The position numbers and the translations under genes were made by a program. From an uncultured Leifsonia sp. (GTDB lineage: Bacteria; Actinomycetota; Actinomycetes; Actinomycetales; Microbacteriaceae), in contig NZ_CAMFLC010000033.1 in NCBI RefSeq assembly GCF_945957465.1, positions 1 through 42,442 on the forward strand: DNA of 42,442 nucleotides, read 5' to 3'. Below the pieces are notes generated by a model. That model was given only the letters and a program-made list of their open reading frames with translations, ran no database searches and was not told where the DNA came from. The stretch's first letter is position 1. Each line of letters opens with the position of its first letter. This document shows positions 31,344 to 38,422 of this stretch, piece after piece.

Positions 31344-31634
31344 GTGAGTCAGAAGGTCCACGTCGACACCGATCAGCTCCGACGGAGCGCTCAGCACTTG
31401 GGTGAGGTGAACGCCGAACGGTCGGGATCCCCGGTGGCTCCGGGCCGTCTCGGCGCCGCCCGTGCGATCGGTGCGTTCGACGAGTTCGACGGCTACTGGA
31501 GTCCTGCGCTGCGCGCTGTGTCCGAGAGCGTCATCTCGTTGAGGGAGGCGCTCGTGTCGGCAGCCGACGTCTATGAGCGACGTGACGCGGAGAGCGCTCA
31601 GGGTTTCTCGTTCGGTGCCCCTCGTGCGTTCTGA
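31344..31634 (+). CDS. Small EspC/WXG100-like protein
   Basis: A 96-residue helical protein without signal peptide. SQKVHVDTDQLRRSAQHLGEVNAER at the N-terminus resembles the EspC-type (ESX-linked) small secreted proteins, and LREALVSAADVYERRDAESAQGF forms the second helix. Such proteins form helical hairpins and often travel with type VII secretion substrates. GTG at 31344 follows GAGAGGCGGC. The reading frame overlaps the start of the hydrolase gene. Family call is by pattern only. Confidence 0.65.
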   Translation: MSQKVHVDTDQLRRSAQHLGEVNAERSGSPVAPGRLGAARAIGAFDEFDGYWSPALRAVSESVISLREALVSAADVYERRDAESAQGFSFGAPRAF

Positions 31635-33636
31635 CACCACGGATTGGTCTCCTGTCGGTCTCGAGAGCGACCCGACGCCAGGAGACCCGGAGACGGTGAA
31701 CCGGCAGGCCAAGGAGCTCGACACGACCGCGGAGAGGATGTGGTGGCGAGCCGAACGGCTGGATGACGTGCTCGAGCAGGTCGGCGAGCCGCACTGGTCG
31801 GGGTACGCGGCCGCGGCGTTCGGGGAGCGCCTGCGGACGGTGAGCCGGTCGTGCCGCGACGCCACGGCGCGCTTCTTGGAGGCGCGCGAGGCGGCGCTGA
31901 AGTGGGCGGTGGCGCTGTGGGTCCAGCAGAATGCGGCCGATGCGGCCCTGGACGACGCCAGGCACGCATTGGAGGACATCGAGAGGGCCGAGGCCACCCT
32001 CGGGCTGTTGAACGCCGAACACGCCGCTCTGCTCGCGACACTGGCCGGGCTCCAGAATGCCCAGCGACAGTACGCGACCACACCACCCCCAGCGGGGACG
32101 GCGGCGCCCCCGACGGCCCAAGTGGTAGCAGCCCGCAGAAGGGCCGAGGCCGCCGACGATGAGCTTCGCACCGCACGATCGCAACTCCAGGACGCGCAGG
32201 AGCGGCTGGAGCAGGCCAAGCGGCAGGCGCGCACGGCCAAGGAGCGATACGAGACCGAACAAGATGTTCTCGTCACCTCCCTGCAAGCGACGCTCTACGG
32301 TGCGATGACTGCGCTCGCGCCTTCCCAGCTGGAGGATTTCGTCGCCACGGTCAGCGAGTTCGCCCAGCTGCCGCCGTCCACCGACACGGCCTCCGCCCTG
32401 CTAGACATGCTGACTCTGCTCAAACCGGAGACCCTGGCAGGCCTTCTCGCCGCCGACGCGACGCTGGCACAACGATTCTGGGACAACCCGCCCCCACCGG
32501 AAAAGGTGGCGGCCTGGTGGAAGAAGCTGGCGCCAGAAGCCCGCGAACGCTGCTGCGACTTCGCGCCGGGCGTCATCGGCAACCTGCCCGGGCTCGACAC
32601 CGACACCCGCATCCACGCGAACGCGCTGCAACTCGCGCGCGACCTGAACGACCCGACGATCAGCCAGGGCTCCGCGCGGGGCAAGACGCTGAAAGACATC
32701 CTCGCGGCGCTCGGGGTGGAGAAGCTACGGGATGGTTCCGCGGCTGACTTCGAGAGGCTGGCGAAGTCGAAGAAGCCGCCGCGCGGGCTGCTCTCGTACA
32801 ACCTGCGCCACGAACCCCCGCTGGCCGCTGTCGCGATCGGGGATACGAGTGCGGAGAAGTCGGGGAAGGTCACCTGGATGGTCCCCGGAATGGACAGCGG
32901 ACTCGGCGAAGACGGGCACCTCAAGGACTGGACCTTTGCTGCCATCAATCTCTTCAAGGAACAGAAGCGCCTCGACGAACTACCGCACATGGTGGTGGCG
33001 TGGATCGGCTACGAGCCGCCGGGAATGGACTCCGTGCTCCACGGCGACAAAGCGAAAGCCGGTGGCCGCAGGCTGGCCGCGGAGCTGGACGGACAGTGGG
33101 CGGCCGACAGCATCCTCGGCGGCAATCCGCGCCCGTTCACCGCCGTCGTGGGCCACTCGTACGGCACGACCGTGGTCGGCAATGCCGTCAGTGGACTCAC
33201 TTACGCGGTTCAGTCGGTCGTCCTCGTTGCGTCGGCAGGTGTGGAGGGCGGCTTCGCCAGAGGGAGGCAGCTGAAGGTCGATGGCGGCATGGAGCACGTC
33301 TACGCGAGCCAGTCGTCGCGAGACGTGGTCGCTGATCGGGGCCGATTCGGGTCGGGACGGGTCGACCCTCGCGACTATCGGTACGGTGCTCAGGTGTACT
33401 CGTCGGAAGGCGACATCGCGGCGGGGCTTCAGGCCACCGATGGGCATGAAACCCTGGGCTACGGCTCTGACACGGGCAATCCGGTTTTCCCGCATGCCAC
33501 CAAGGGCCACGGCTACTTCAGCGAAGGCACCGAAGCTCTCCACAACACAGCCGCCGCCGCTCTCGACGAGAGTGGGCTCATCAACGAGGGCGCCACGGCC
33601 AACGTTCCGCCCGTCCGATATCGGCCGATGCGCTAG
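31615..33636 (+). CDS. DUF1023-type alpha/beta hydrolase with WXG-like N-terminal domain
   Basis: About 673 residues. Residues 30-110 are a helical hairpin with HWSGYAAAAFGERL (W-x-G-like). A coiled coil follows (about 130-225, many Gln/Glu/Arg), then an unknown linker. The C-terminal half is an alpha/beta hydrolase: VTWMVPGMDSGL, MVVAWIGYEPPGMDS, nucleophile Ser515 in VVGHSYGTTVVG, and probable catalytic His632 in ATKGHGYF. This arrangement is typical of actinobacterial DUF1023 proteins and suggests a secreted lipase/esterase-like effector. The start is unclear: ATG at 31573, GTG at 31615 or 31624. 31615 gives a 20-nt overlap with the upstream gene and has AGGG upstream. Confidence 0.8.
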   Translation: MPLVRSDTTDWSPVGLESDPTPGDPETVNRQAKELDTTAERMWWRAERLDDVLEQVGEPHWSGYAAAAFGERLRTVSRSCRDATARFLEAREAALKWAVALWVQQNAADAALDDARHALEDIERAEATLGLLNAEHAALLATLAGLQNAQRQYATTPPPAGTAAPPTAQVVAARRRAEAADDELRTARSQLQDAQERLEQAKRQARTAKERYETEQDVLVTSLQATLYGAMTALAPSQLEDFVATVSEFAQLPPSTDTASALLDMLTLLKPETLAGLLAADATLAQRFWDNPPPPEKVAAWWKKLAPEARERCCDFAPGVIGNLPGLDTDTRIHANALQLARDLNDPTISQGSARGKTLKDILAALGVEKLRDGSAADFERLAKSKKPPRGLLSYNLRHEPPLAAVAIGDTSAEKSGKVTWMVPGMDSGLGEDGHLKDWTFAAINLFKEQKRLDELPHMVVAWIGYEPPGMDSVLHGDKAKAGGRRLAAELDGQWAADSILGGNPRPFTAVVGHSYGTTVVGNAVSGLTYAVQSVVLVASAGVEGGFARGRQLKVDGGMEHVYASQSSRDVVADRGRFGSGRVDPRDYRYGAQVYSSEGDIAAGLQATDGHETLGYGSDTGNPVFPHATKGHGYFSEGTEALHNTAAAALDESGLINEGATANVPPVRYRPMR

Positions 33637-33652
33637 GTAGACAGGGCCGACG

Positions 33653-34213
33653 ATGAAACGTACCCGCAGCGTTCGGGCCGCCATTGCCCTCGCTCTGGCT
33701 CTCGCCTTCACCCTTACCGGGTGCGTTTATCTAGGAGGACCCTTGCCTCAACCTGGAGTCAACACCCCGTACGACGGCCTGTCGACCAAATCGAAGACCC
33801 GGCTTCTCGACGAGGCCGTTCACCGTGTCGATGAGGTCGCCCAACTCGTCGGCGGTGAATGGTTGGATGCGGGAATCCCGCCCAGCGTCTTCGATCCGGC
33901 CGACGCTGAACAACGGGCCGCATGGGATTGGGGTCCGTGCGACAACAAGGCCACCACGGGCCAGTACTCCGTCGACGTCTGGAAAAATGCGGCCCCGTCG
34001 TCCGAGTTCGATCCTGACGTCTTGAGTGCGAAGGTGCGTGCCTATTGGGAGGGCCAGGGTCATCGGGTTCGTCAGATCGGGCCAACCGGGCACGACGCTA
34101 CGGGCTTTCGCTCCATCATCGTCGACCTTCCTCACAGCGCCGGCATACACTTCAGTGCGAGCACGAAGATCCTGGGCATTTCGGCCTCCGGCGAGTGCGT
34201 CACGTGGGAATGA
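33653..34213 (+). CDS. Lipoprotein of unknown function downstream of the hydrolase
   Basis: 186 residues. The signal peptide KRTRSVRAAIALALALAFTLTGC has lipobox LTGC, with the lipidated cysteine at residue 24. The mature part (about 160 residues) has one cysteine pair candidate (WGPCDNK and SGECVTW) and reads YSVDVWKNAAPS, VRAYWEGQGHRVRQIGP, SIIVDLPHSAGIHFSAS, which looks like a two-layer alpha/beta fold. It starts 17 nt after the hydrolase and is surely co-transcribed. A role as immunity or accessory protein to the hydrolase is possible but not shown. Confidence 0.8.
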   Translation: MKRTRSVRAAIALALALAFTLTGCVYLGGPLPQPGVNTPYDGLSTKSKTRLLDEAVHRVDEVAQLVGGEWLDAGIPPSVFDPADAEQRAAWDWGPCDNKATTGQYSVDVWKNAAPSSEFDPDVLSAKVRAYWEGQGHRVRQIGPTGHDATGFRSIIVDLPHSAGIHFSASTKILGISASGECVTWE

Positions 34214-34242
34214 CTCCCGTCGGAGCGATCCCCCTCGATCCC

Positions 34243-34269
34243 TAACACCCGACGATCACCTGCCGATAG
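34243..34269 (+). promoter_or_regulatory. FliA-type promoter for leaderless fliM-fliN
   Basis: TAAC (34243-34246), 15-nt spacer, GCCGATAG (34262-34269). The -10 ends 8 nt before the fliM GTG at 34278, so the transcript should begin at or next to the start codon. Confidence 0.88.
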
Positions 34270-34277
34270 TCGACATC

Positions 34278-35159
34278 GTGACCACCCTGCAGGCTCCCGC
34301 ACCCGAGCTGCCGGTGTACGACTTCCGGCGCCCGACCACGCTCGCGCGCGAACACTCGCGCGTGCTGGAACTGGCGTTCGAGACGTTCGCCCGGCAGTGG
34401 GCGACCCAGCTCACCGCCAAGGTGCGCGTGCTCAGCCAGGTGACCTGCGACAGCGTCGCCATGCAGACCTACGACGAGTACGCGGCCTCGCTGCCGGCGA
34501 CGACGGCGATGGTGCTGTGCGAGCTGGAGGGGCTCGCCCCGAAGGGTGTCATCCAGTTCCCGACCGTGGCTGCGCTCTCGTGGGTGAACGCGATGCTCGG
34601 CGGTTCGGGCGTACCGGTCGCCGAGGAGCGCACCTTCACGCAGATCGAGCACGCCCTGGTGCGCAAGCTCATGGACGATGCGCTCGAAGACCTGCGCTAT
34701 TCGCTCGGGAGCATCCTGGCGACCGCGATCTCGGTGGACGCCATCCAGTACAACTCGCAGTTCGCGCAGGCCGCGGCGACCTCCGAGCTGATGATCGTGG
34801 CCGGGTTCCGGCTGCGGGTCGGCGACTCGAGCGCGCCGGCGACGCTCGCGCTGCCGGCGTCGGTGCTCCTCCCGCAGCTGGGGGAGACCAACCCCACGTC
34901 GAGCACCGAGAACGCCCGCGAGCTCGTGGACGCCCAGCTCGCCCGCGTTCCCGTCGACGTCTCGCTGCGGCTCACACCCGCCGTCGTGAAGCCGAGCGTG
35001 GTGCTCGGCCTGGCCGTCGGCGACGTCCTGCCCCTCCCGCACCCGCAACACCGACCGTTCGACCTCGCTGTGGGGGGACACCCCGTGGCCGGCGCGGCAC
35101 TGGGATCCAGCGGATCCCGGCTCGCGTGCGTCATCGTCAAGACAGAGGACTCGCAATGA
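34278..35159 (+). CDS. fliM: Flagellar motor switch protein FliM (short N-terminus)
   Basis: A 293-residue C-ring protein between FliG and FliN. YDFRRPTTLAREHSRVLELAFETFARQWATQLTAKVRV is the conserved start of the middle domain, MLGGSGVPVAEERTFTQIEHALVRKLMDDALEDLRYSL follows, and a SpoA-like domain lies near 220-285. The usual N-terminal CheY-binding peptide (LSQDEIDALL-type, about 30 residues) is missing. In-frame sequence upstream of 34278 has no such motif and runs antisense-like through the lipoprotein gene. GTG at 34278 lacks a Shine-Dalgarno and sits at the predicted transcript start. ATGA overlap with fliN. Confidence 0.93.
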   Translation: MTTLQAPAPELPVYDFRRPTTLAREHSRVLELAFETFARQWATQLTAKVRVLSQVTCDSVAMQTYDEYAASLPATTAMVLCELEGLAPKGVIQFPTVAALSWVNAMLGGSGVPVAEERTFTQIEHALVRKLMDDALEDLRYSLGSILATAISVDAIQYNSQFAQAAATSELMIVAGFRLRVGDSSAPATLALPASVLLPQLGETNPTSSTENARELVDAQLARVPVDVSLRLTPAVVKPSVVLGLAVGDVLPLPHPQHRPFDLAVGGHPVAGAALGSSGSRLACVIVKTEDSQ

Positions 35160-35872
35160 GCATGACCATCGCCTCCGGCATCCCCCTCTCACTCGCCCAG
35201 GCGCAGGCCGCCGCGCAGGCGCTGGCCGGCGTGCTGCCGACCGGCGCGCCGCTCACCGCGGTGCTGCACACCGCCGGCGGCTTCTCCGGCCAGACGGCGA
35301 ACGCGGTGGTCGCCACCTTCGTCGGCGCGGCGTCCATCGACCTCGGCGTCGTGCTGCTGGAGGCTCCAGCGCTCGTCGACGAGGGCGCAGACGGGGCGCC
35401 GGTCGTCGCCCTGCAGGACGTGCTGCAGCCGGCTCTGGAGGCGGCGAGCGACACCTTCGGCCCCGGCGTGCTCGACGACGCGCGGGTGGAGGACGCAGCG
35501 GAGCTGTTCGCGGACGGCGCGACGACGGTCTTCGAGCTGAGCGGGCCGGGCGGCCTAGCGGGCTGGTTCGCCGTCCGCGGGCGGGCGGGCGTTCCCGAGC
35601 GTGCGGCCTCCGGAGCGATCGCGGGCAAGCTCGCGCGCATCAGCAACGTGGAGATGGCGCTCACGGTCGAGATCGGCCGCACCAGGATGGCCGTGCGCGA
35701 CGTTCTCGCCATGGAGCCGGGCGCGGTGATCGAACTCGACCGCTCGGCCGGGTCGCCCGCCGACGTACTGCTCAACGGGCGCCTGATCGCGCACGGCGAG
35801 ATCGTGGTCGTCGACCAGGACTACGCCGTGCGGATCACCAAGATCCTCGACGCCGCCGAAGACCTCGACTGA
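35156..35872 (+). CDS. fliN: Flagellar motor switch protein FliN (long form)
   Basis: A 238-residue switch protein. The C-terminal 75 residues are the FliN SpoA domain: ISNVEMALTVEIGRTRMAVRDVLAMEPGAVIELDRSAGSPADVLLNGRLIAHGEIVVVDQDYAVRITKI. The N-terminal 155 residues are additional relative to the 137-residue E. coli FliN and could be a divergent CheC/FliY-like domain (QDVLQPALEAASDTFGPGVL). An ATG two codons later is also possible. The ATG overlaps the fliM stop by 4 nt. The 61-bp repeat follows 4 nt after the stop. Confidence 0.93.
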   Translation: MSMTIASGIPLSLAQAQAAAQALAGVLPTGAPLTAVLHTAGGFSGQTANAVVATFVGAASIDLGVVLLEAPALVDEGADGAPVVALQDVLQPALEAASDTFGPGVLDDARVEDAAELFADGATTVFELSGPGGLAGWFAVRGRAGVPERAASGAIAGKLARISNVEMALTVEIGRTRMAVRDVLAMEPGAVIELDRSAGSPADVLLNGRLIAHGEIVVVDQDYAVRITKILDAAEDLD

Positions 35873-35876
35873 CCGT

Positions 35877-35937
35877 GCCGAGGGGCGCGTAAGGGCCCCT
35901 AAAACCGCGGAATAGGGGCGTTTGGGCGCCCTTCGGC
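35877..35937. repeat. 61-bp palindromic repeat, copy 2 (after fliN)
   Basis: Same ends as copy 1 (GCCGAGGGGCGC ... GCGCCCTTCGGC) in the same orientation. The inner pair CCCCTA (35897-35902) with TAGGGG (35913-35918) makes the hairpin very stable. It lies between convergent fliN and the SUMF1-like gene, where a bidirectional terminator would fit. Confidence 0.82.
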
Positions 35938-35981
35938 GGCCCCTCGGGCACCGAGGGCGGATGGGGACGAGGCCGCGCCGG

Positions 35982-36731
35982 TCAGCGGCGCGGGGTCCAG
36001 CCGGGCGGGAGGGGCGCGACGAGAGCCGCGCGCTCGGCGTCGGCCTCCGCCGACCACCCCTGCGCTGCGCCCTCGGCGTCGAAACCGCCGCGGGCGACGC
36101 GGAACCCGAGATCCTCGTGCTGCGTACGCGGCGAGCCGCCCCGGCGCACGGAGGCCCGCACGCTCCACGCGTCGTCGGCGTAGCCTCCGCCGCGGAACAC
36201 CCGGTAGTCGTCGTAGCGCGCCGGGTCGAGGTGGTCCCAGCACCACTCCCACACGTTGCCGAGCGTGTCGAACAGCCCGTGCAGGTTCGGCAGCTTGCCG
36301 CCGATGTCATGCGGGGCCGAGAGCCCGTCGGCGCTGGTCCAGGCGACCTCGGCCAGCGGGCCGTAGTGCGGACCGGTCGAGCCGGCCCGGCAGGCGTACT
36401 CCCACTCGGCCTCGGTCGGCAGACGGTAGCCGTCGGCGTCCACGTGCCAGGTCACGTCTTCGCCGTCGAACGAGTAGGCCGGGTCGAGGCCCTCCCATTC
36501 CGACGCGGCGTTGCAGAACCGGACGGCGCGCAGCCAGCTGATGCCGGTCGCCGGTCTCCGTGGATGCGAGGCCGGCTCGCCGATCAGCTCGGCGACCTGC
36601 TCCTCGGTGACCGCGAAGACACCGATCTCGAACGACTCCAGCTCCACCGTCCACCGGTGCTTGAGCCGCGCGTCGTGCAGCTGCACCGCTCCGGGCGGGA
36701 TGTACGCCAACTCGATCTCCGCGCCCTCCAC
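35982..36731 (-). CDS. Formylglycine-generating-enzyme-fold (SUMF1) protein
   Basis: A 249-residue protein with the FGE-sulfatase/SUMF1 fold. VEGAEIELAYIPPGAVQLHDARLKHRW opens the fold, then ISWLRAVRFCNAASEWEGL, YRLPTEAEWEYACRAGSTG, GNVWEWCWDHLDPA and RVFRGGGYADDAWSVRASVRRGGSPRTQHEDLGFRVAR, all recognisable. The active-site cysteine pair of true sulfatase-modifying enzymes is not seen in the RGGGYADDAWSVRASVRRGG stretch, so it is probably not a sulfatase activator. It lies on the opposite strand between fliN and fliO and may be a passenger gene. GTG at 36731 is supported by GGAG just upstream. Confidence 0.8.
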   Translation of the reverse strand: MEGAEIELAYIPPGAVQLHDARLKHRWTVELESFEIGVFAVTEEQVAELIGEPASHPRRPATGISWLRAVRFCNAASEWEGLDPAYSFDGEDVTWHVDADGYRLPTEAEWEYACRAGSTGPHYGPLAEVAWTSADGLSAPHDIGGKLPNLHGLFDTLGNVWEWCWDHLDPARYDDYRVFRGGGYADDAWSVRASVRRGGSPRTQHEDLGFRVARGGFDAEGAAQGWSAEADAERAALVAPLPPGWTPRR

Positions 36732-36754
36732 GGCTCCACCCTGCCACACCCGCC

Positions 36755-36781
36755 TAACGGGCCGCTCCGCCCGGCCGATAG
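36755..36781 (+). promoter_or_regulatory. FliA-type promoter for leaderless fliO-flhA operon
   Basis: TAAC (36755-36758), 15-nt spacer, GCCGATAG (36774-36781). The fliO GTG at 36790 starts 8 nt after the -10, the same geometry as fliM. Confidence 0.88.
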
Positions 36782-36789
36782 TGCGATCC

Positions 36790-37278
36790 GTGGATACCCT
36801 GTTCGTCGCCCTCCGGGTGCTCGTCGTCCTCGGCGTGATCGTCGGGCTGCTGTGGTTCGTGCAGCGCCGCATCACGCGGGGGCGCGGAGCGCGCGGCGGA
36901 CGAGCCCGTCGCGGCAACGCCGTGTCGGTGGTCGGACGCCAGGGGGTCGGGCCGAAGGCGTCGGTCGTCGTCGTGGATGTGGACGGCAACCGGTTCGTGC
37001 TCGGCGTGACCGAACGACAGGTGAGCGTGCTGCACTCCGGCGAACGTCCGCAGGAGGCGGACGCGGAGATCACTCCGCTCGTGCCGGTGCGCAAGACGTT
37101 CGCCAAAGACCTCCCCGCCACGGCCGCAGCCGCCGCGGGTTCCACGGACACCAGGCAGGATGCCGACTTCCTCACGGCGCAGGGACGCGCCTCGCTCTTC
37201 GACGAGGCACTCAAAGGCTCGATCCTGTCACCCGCGACCTGGCGGCAGGCGAGTTCGGCGGTGCGGCAGAAGAGGTGA
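36790..37278 (+). CDS. fliO: Flagellar biosynthetic protein FliO
   Basis: A 162-residue protein with one N-terminal membrane helix (TLFVALRVLVVLGVIVGLLWFVQRRI), then NAVSVVGRQGVGPKASVVVVDVDGNRFVLGVTERQVSVLHSG, the FliO core. FliO helps assemble FliP in the export gate. The start is GTG at 36790 without a ribosome binding site, at the predicted transcript start. GTGA overlap with fliP. Confidence 0.88.
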   Translation: MDTLFVALRVLVVLGVIVGLLWFVQRRITRGRGARGGRARRGNAVSVVGRQGVGPKASVVVVDVDGNRFVLGVTERQVSVLHSGERPQEADAEITPLVPVRKTFAKDLPATAAAAAGSTDTRQDADFLTAQGRASLFDEALKGSILSPATWRQASSAVRQKR

Positions 37279-38150
37279 CGGAGACGCGCGCCCTGCTGCG
37301 CGCACCCCTCCGGGCCGGGGCGGCCTCCCGGCTCTGGCCGCGCCTCGCGGTCGCCCTCGTGCTGGTCGCCCTCACCGTCGCCGCGTTCGTGCTGCTCTCC
37401 GCGACGGCCGCGCACGCTGTCCCGACACCCGTCCCGACGCCGTCCGGTCCTGCCGGGCCGGGAGGCGCCGGAGGCACCGGCGGCATCACCCTCGACATCA
37501 ACGGGCCCAACGGCACCCCGAGCACCGCCATCCTCACCCTCGTCGGCATCACGGTGCTCTCGGTCGCGCCGGCACTGCTGCTGATGATGTCGTCGTTCAC
37601 GAAGATCTTCGTCGTGCTGGCGATCACCCGGAACGCGCTCGCGCTGCCGTCGATCCCGCCCAACCAGGTGCTCGCGGGCCTCGCCCTCTTCCTGAGCCTG
37701 TTCATCATGAGCCCGGTGCTGGTCGACATCAACACCACTTCGGTGCAGCCCTACCTCGCCGGGCACATCGACTTCACGGCGGCCGTGCACGCAGCCGAAG
37801 CCCCGCTGCGGCACTTCATGTCGTCGCACACGCGCGAGGAGGACATCGCCCTGATGACGCGGGCGGCCGGCCGGCCGAACCCCGACTCGGCGGCCTCCGT
37901 CCCGATGCTCACCCTCATCCCCGCGTTCATGATCTCAGAGCTGCGGGCGGCCTTCATCATCGGCTTCGTGATCTTCGTGCCGTTCCTGGTGATCGACATG
38001 GTCGTCTCCGCTGCGCTGATGTCGATGGGCATGATGATGCTCCCGCCGGTGATGATCTCGCTGCCGTTCAAGATCCTGCTGTTCGTGCTCGTCGACGGCT
38101 GGGGACTCATCATCACGAGCCTGATCACGAGCTATCGGGGTGGCGGATGA
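37275..38150 (+). CDS. fliP: Flagellar export gate protein FliP
   Basis: A 291-residue export-gate subunit. An N-terminal segment with a signal/anchor (VALVLVALTVAAFVLLSATAAHA) and a PTP/G-rich linker precedes the FliP domain: LLMMSSFTKIFVVLAITRNALALPSIPPNQVLAGLALFLSLFIMSP, then PMLTLIPAFMISELRAAFIIGFVIFVPFLVIDMVVSAALMSMGMMMLPPVMISLPFKILLFVLVDGWGLI. The GTG overlaps the fliO stop and the stop overlaps fliQ. Confidence 0.97.
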   Translation: MTETRALLRAPLRAGAASRLWPRLAVALVLVALTVAAFVLLSATAAHAVPTPVPTPSGPAGPGGAGGTGGITLDINGPNGTPSTAILTLVGITVLSVAPALLLMMSSFTKIFVVLAITRNALALPSIPPNQVLAGLALFLSLFIMSPVLVDINTTSVQPYLAGHIDFTAAVHAAEAPLRHFMSSHTREEDIALMTRAAGRPNPDSAASVPMLTLIPAFMISELRAAFIIGFVIFVPFLVIDMVVSAALMSMGMMMLPPVMISLPFKILLFVLVDGWGLIITSLITSYRGGG

Positions 38151-38422
38151 ACGCGAACGCGGTCCTGGACGTCGCGATGCAGGGCCTCCTCATCACGGCG
38201 AAGCTGGCCGCGCCGATCGTGGTCACGGCGCTGGTGGTCGGTTTCGCGATCTCGCTCATCCAGTCGATCACCCAGATCCAGGAGGTCACGCTCTCGTTCG
38301 TGCCGAAGGCGGCGGCCGTCGCGATCGCACTGATCATCTGCGGGCAGTGGATGATCTCGGAGCTGATCACGTTCACTCACGTGCTGTTCGAGAAGATCCC
38401 GACCCTCCTCGGGGGCGGCTGA
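38147..38422 (+). CDS. fliQ: Flagellar export gate protein FliQ
   Basis: A 91-residue two-helix export-gate subunit: VLDVAMQGLLITAKLAAPIVVTALVVGFAISLIQSITQIQEVTLSFVPKAAAVAIALIICGQWMISEL. The TQIQEVTLSFVPK loop is invariant in the family. ATG overlaps fliP (ATGA); its TGA overlaps the fliR ATG by one base. Confidence 0.97.
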   Translation: MNANAVLDVAMQGLLITAKLAAPIVVTALVVGFAISLIQSITQIQEVTLSFVPKAAAVAIALIICGQWMISELITFTHVLFEKIPTLLGGG

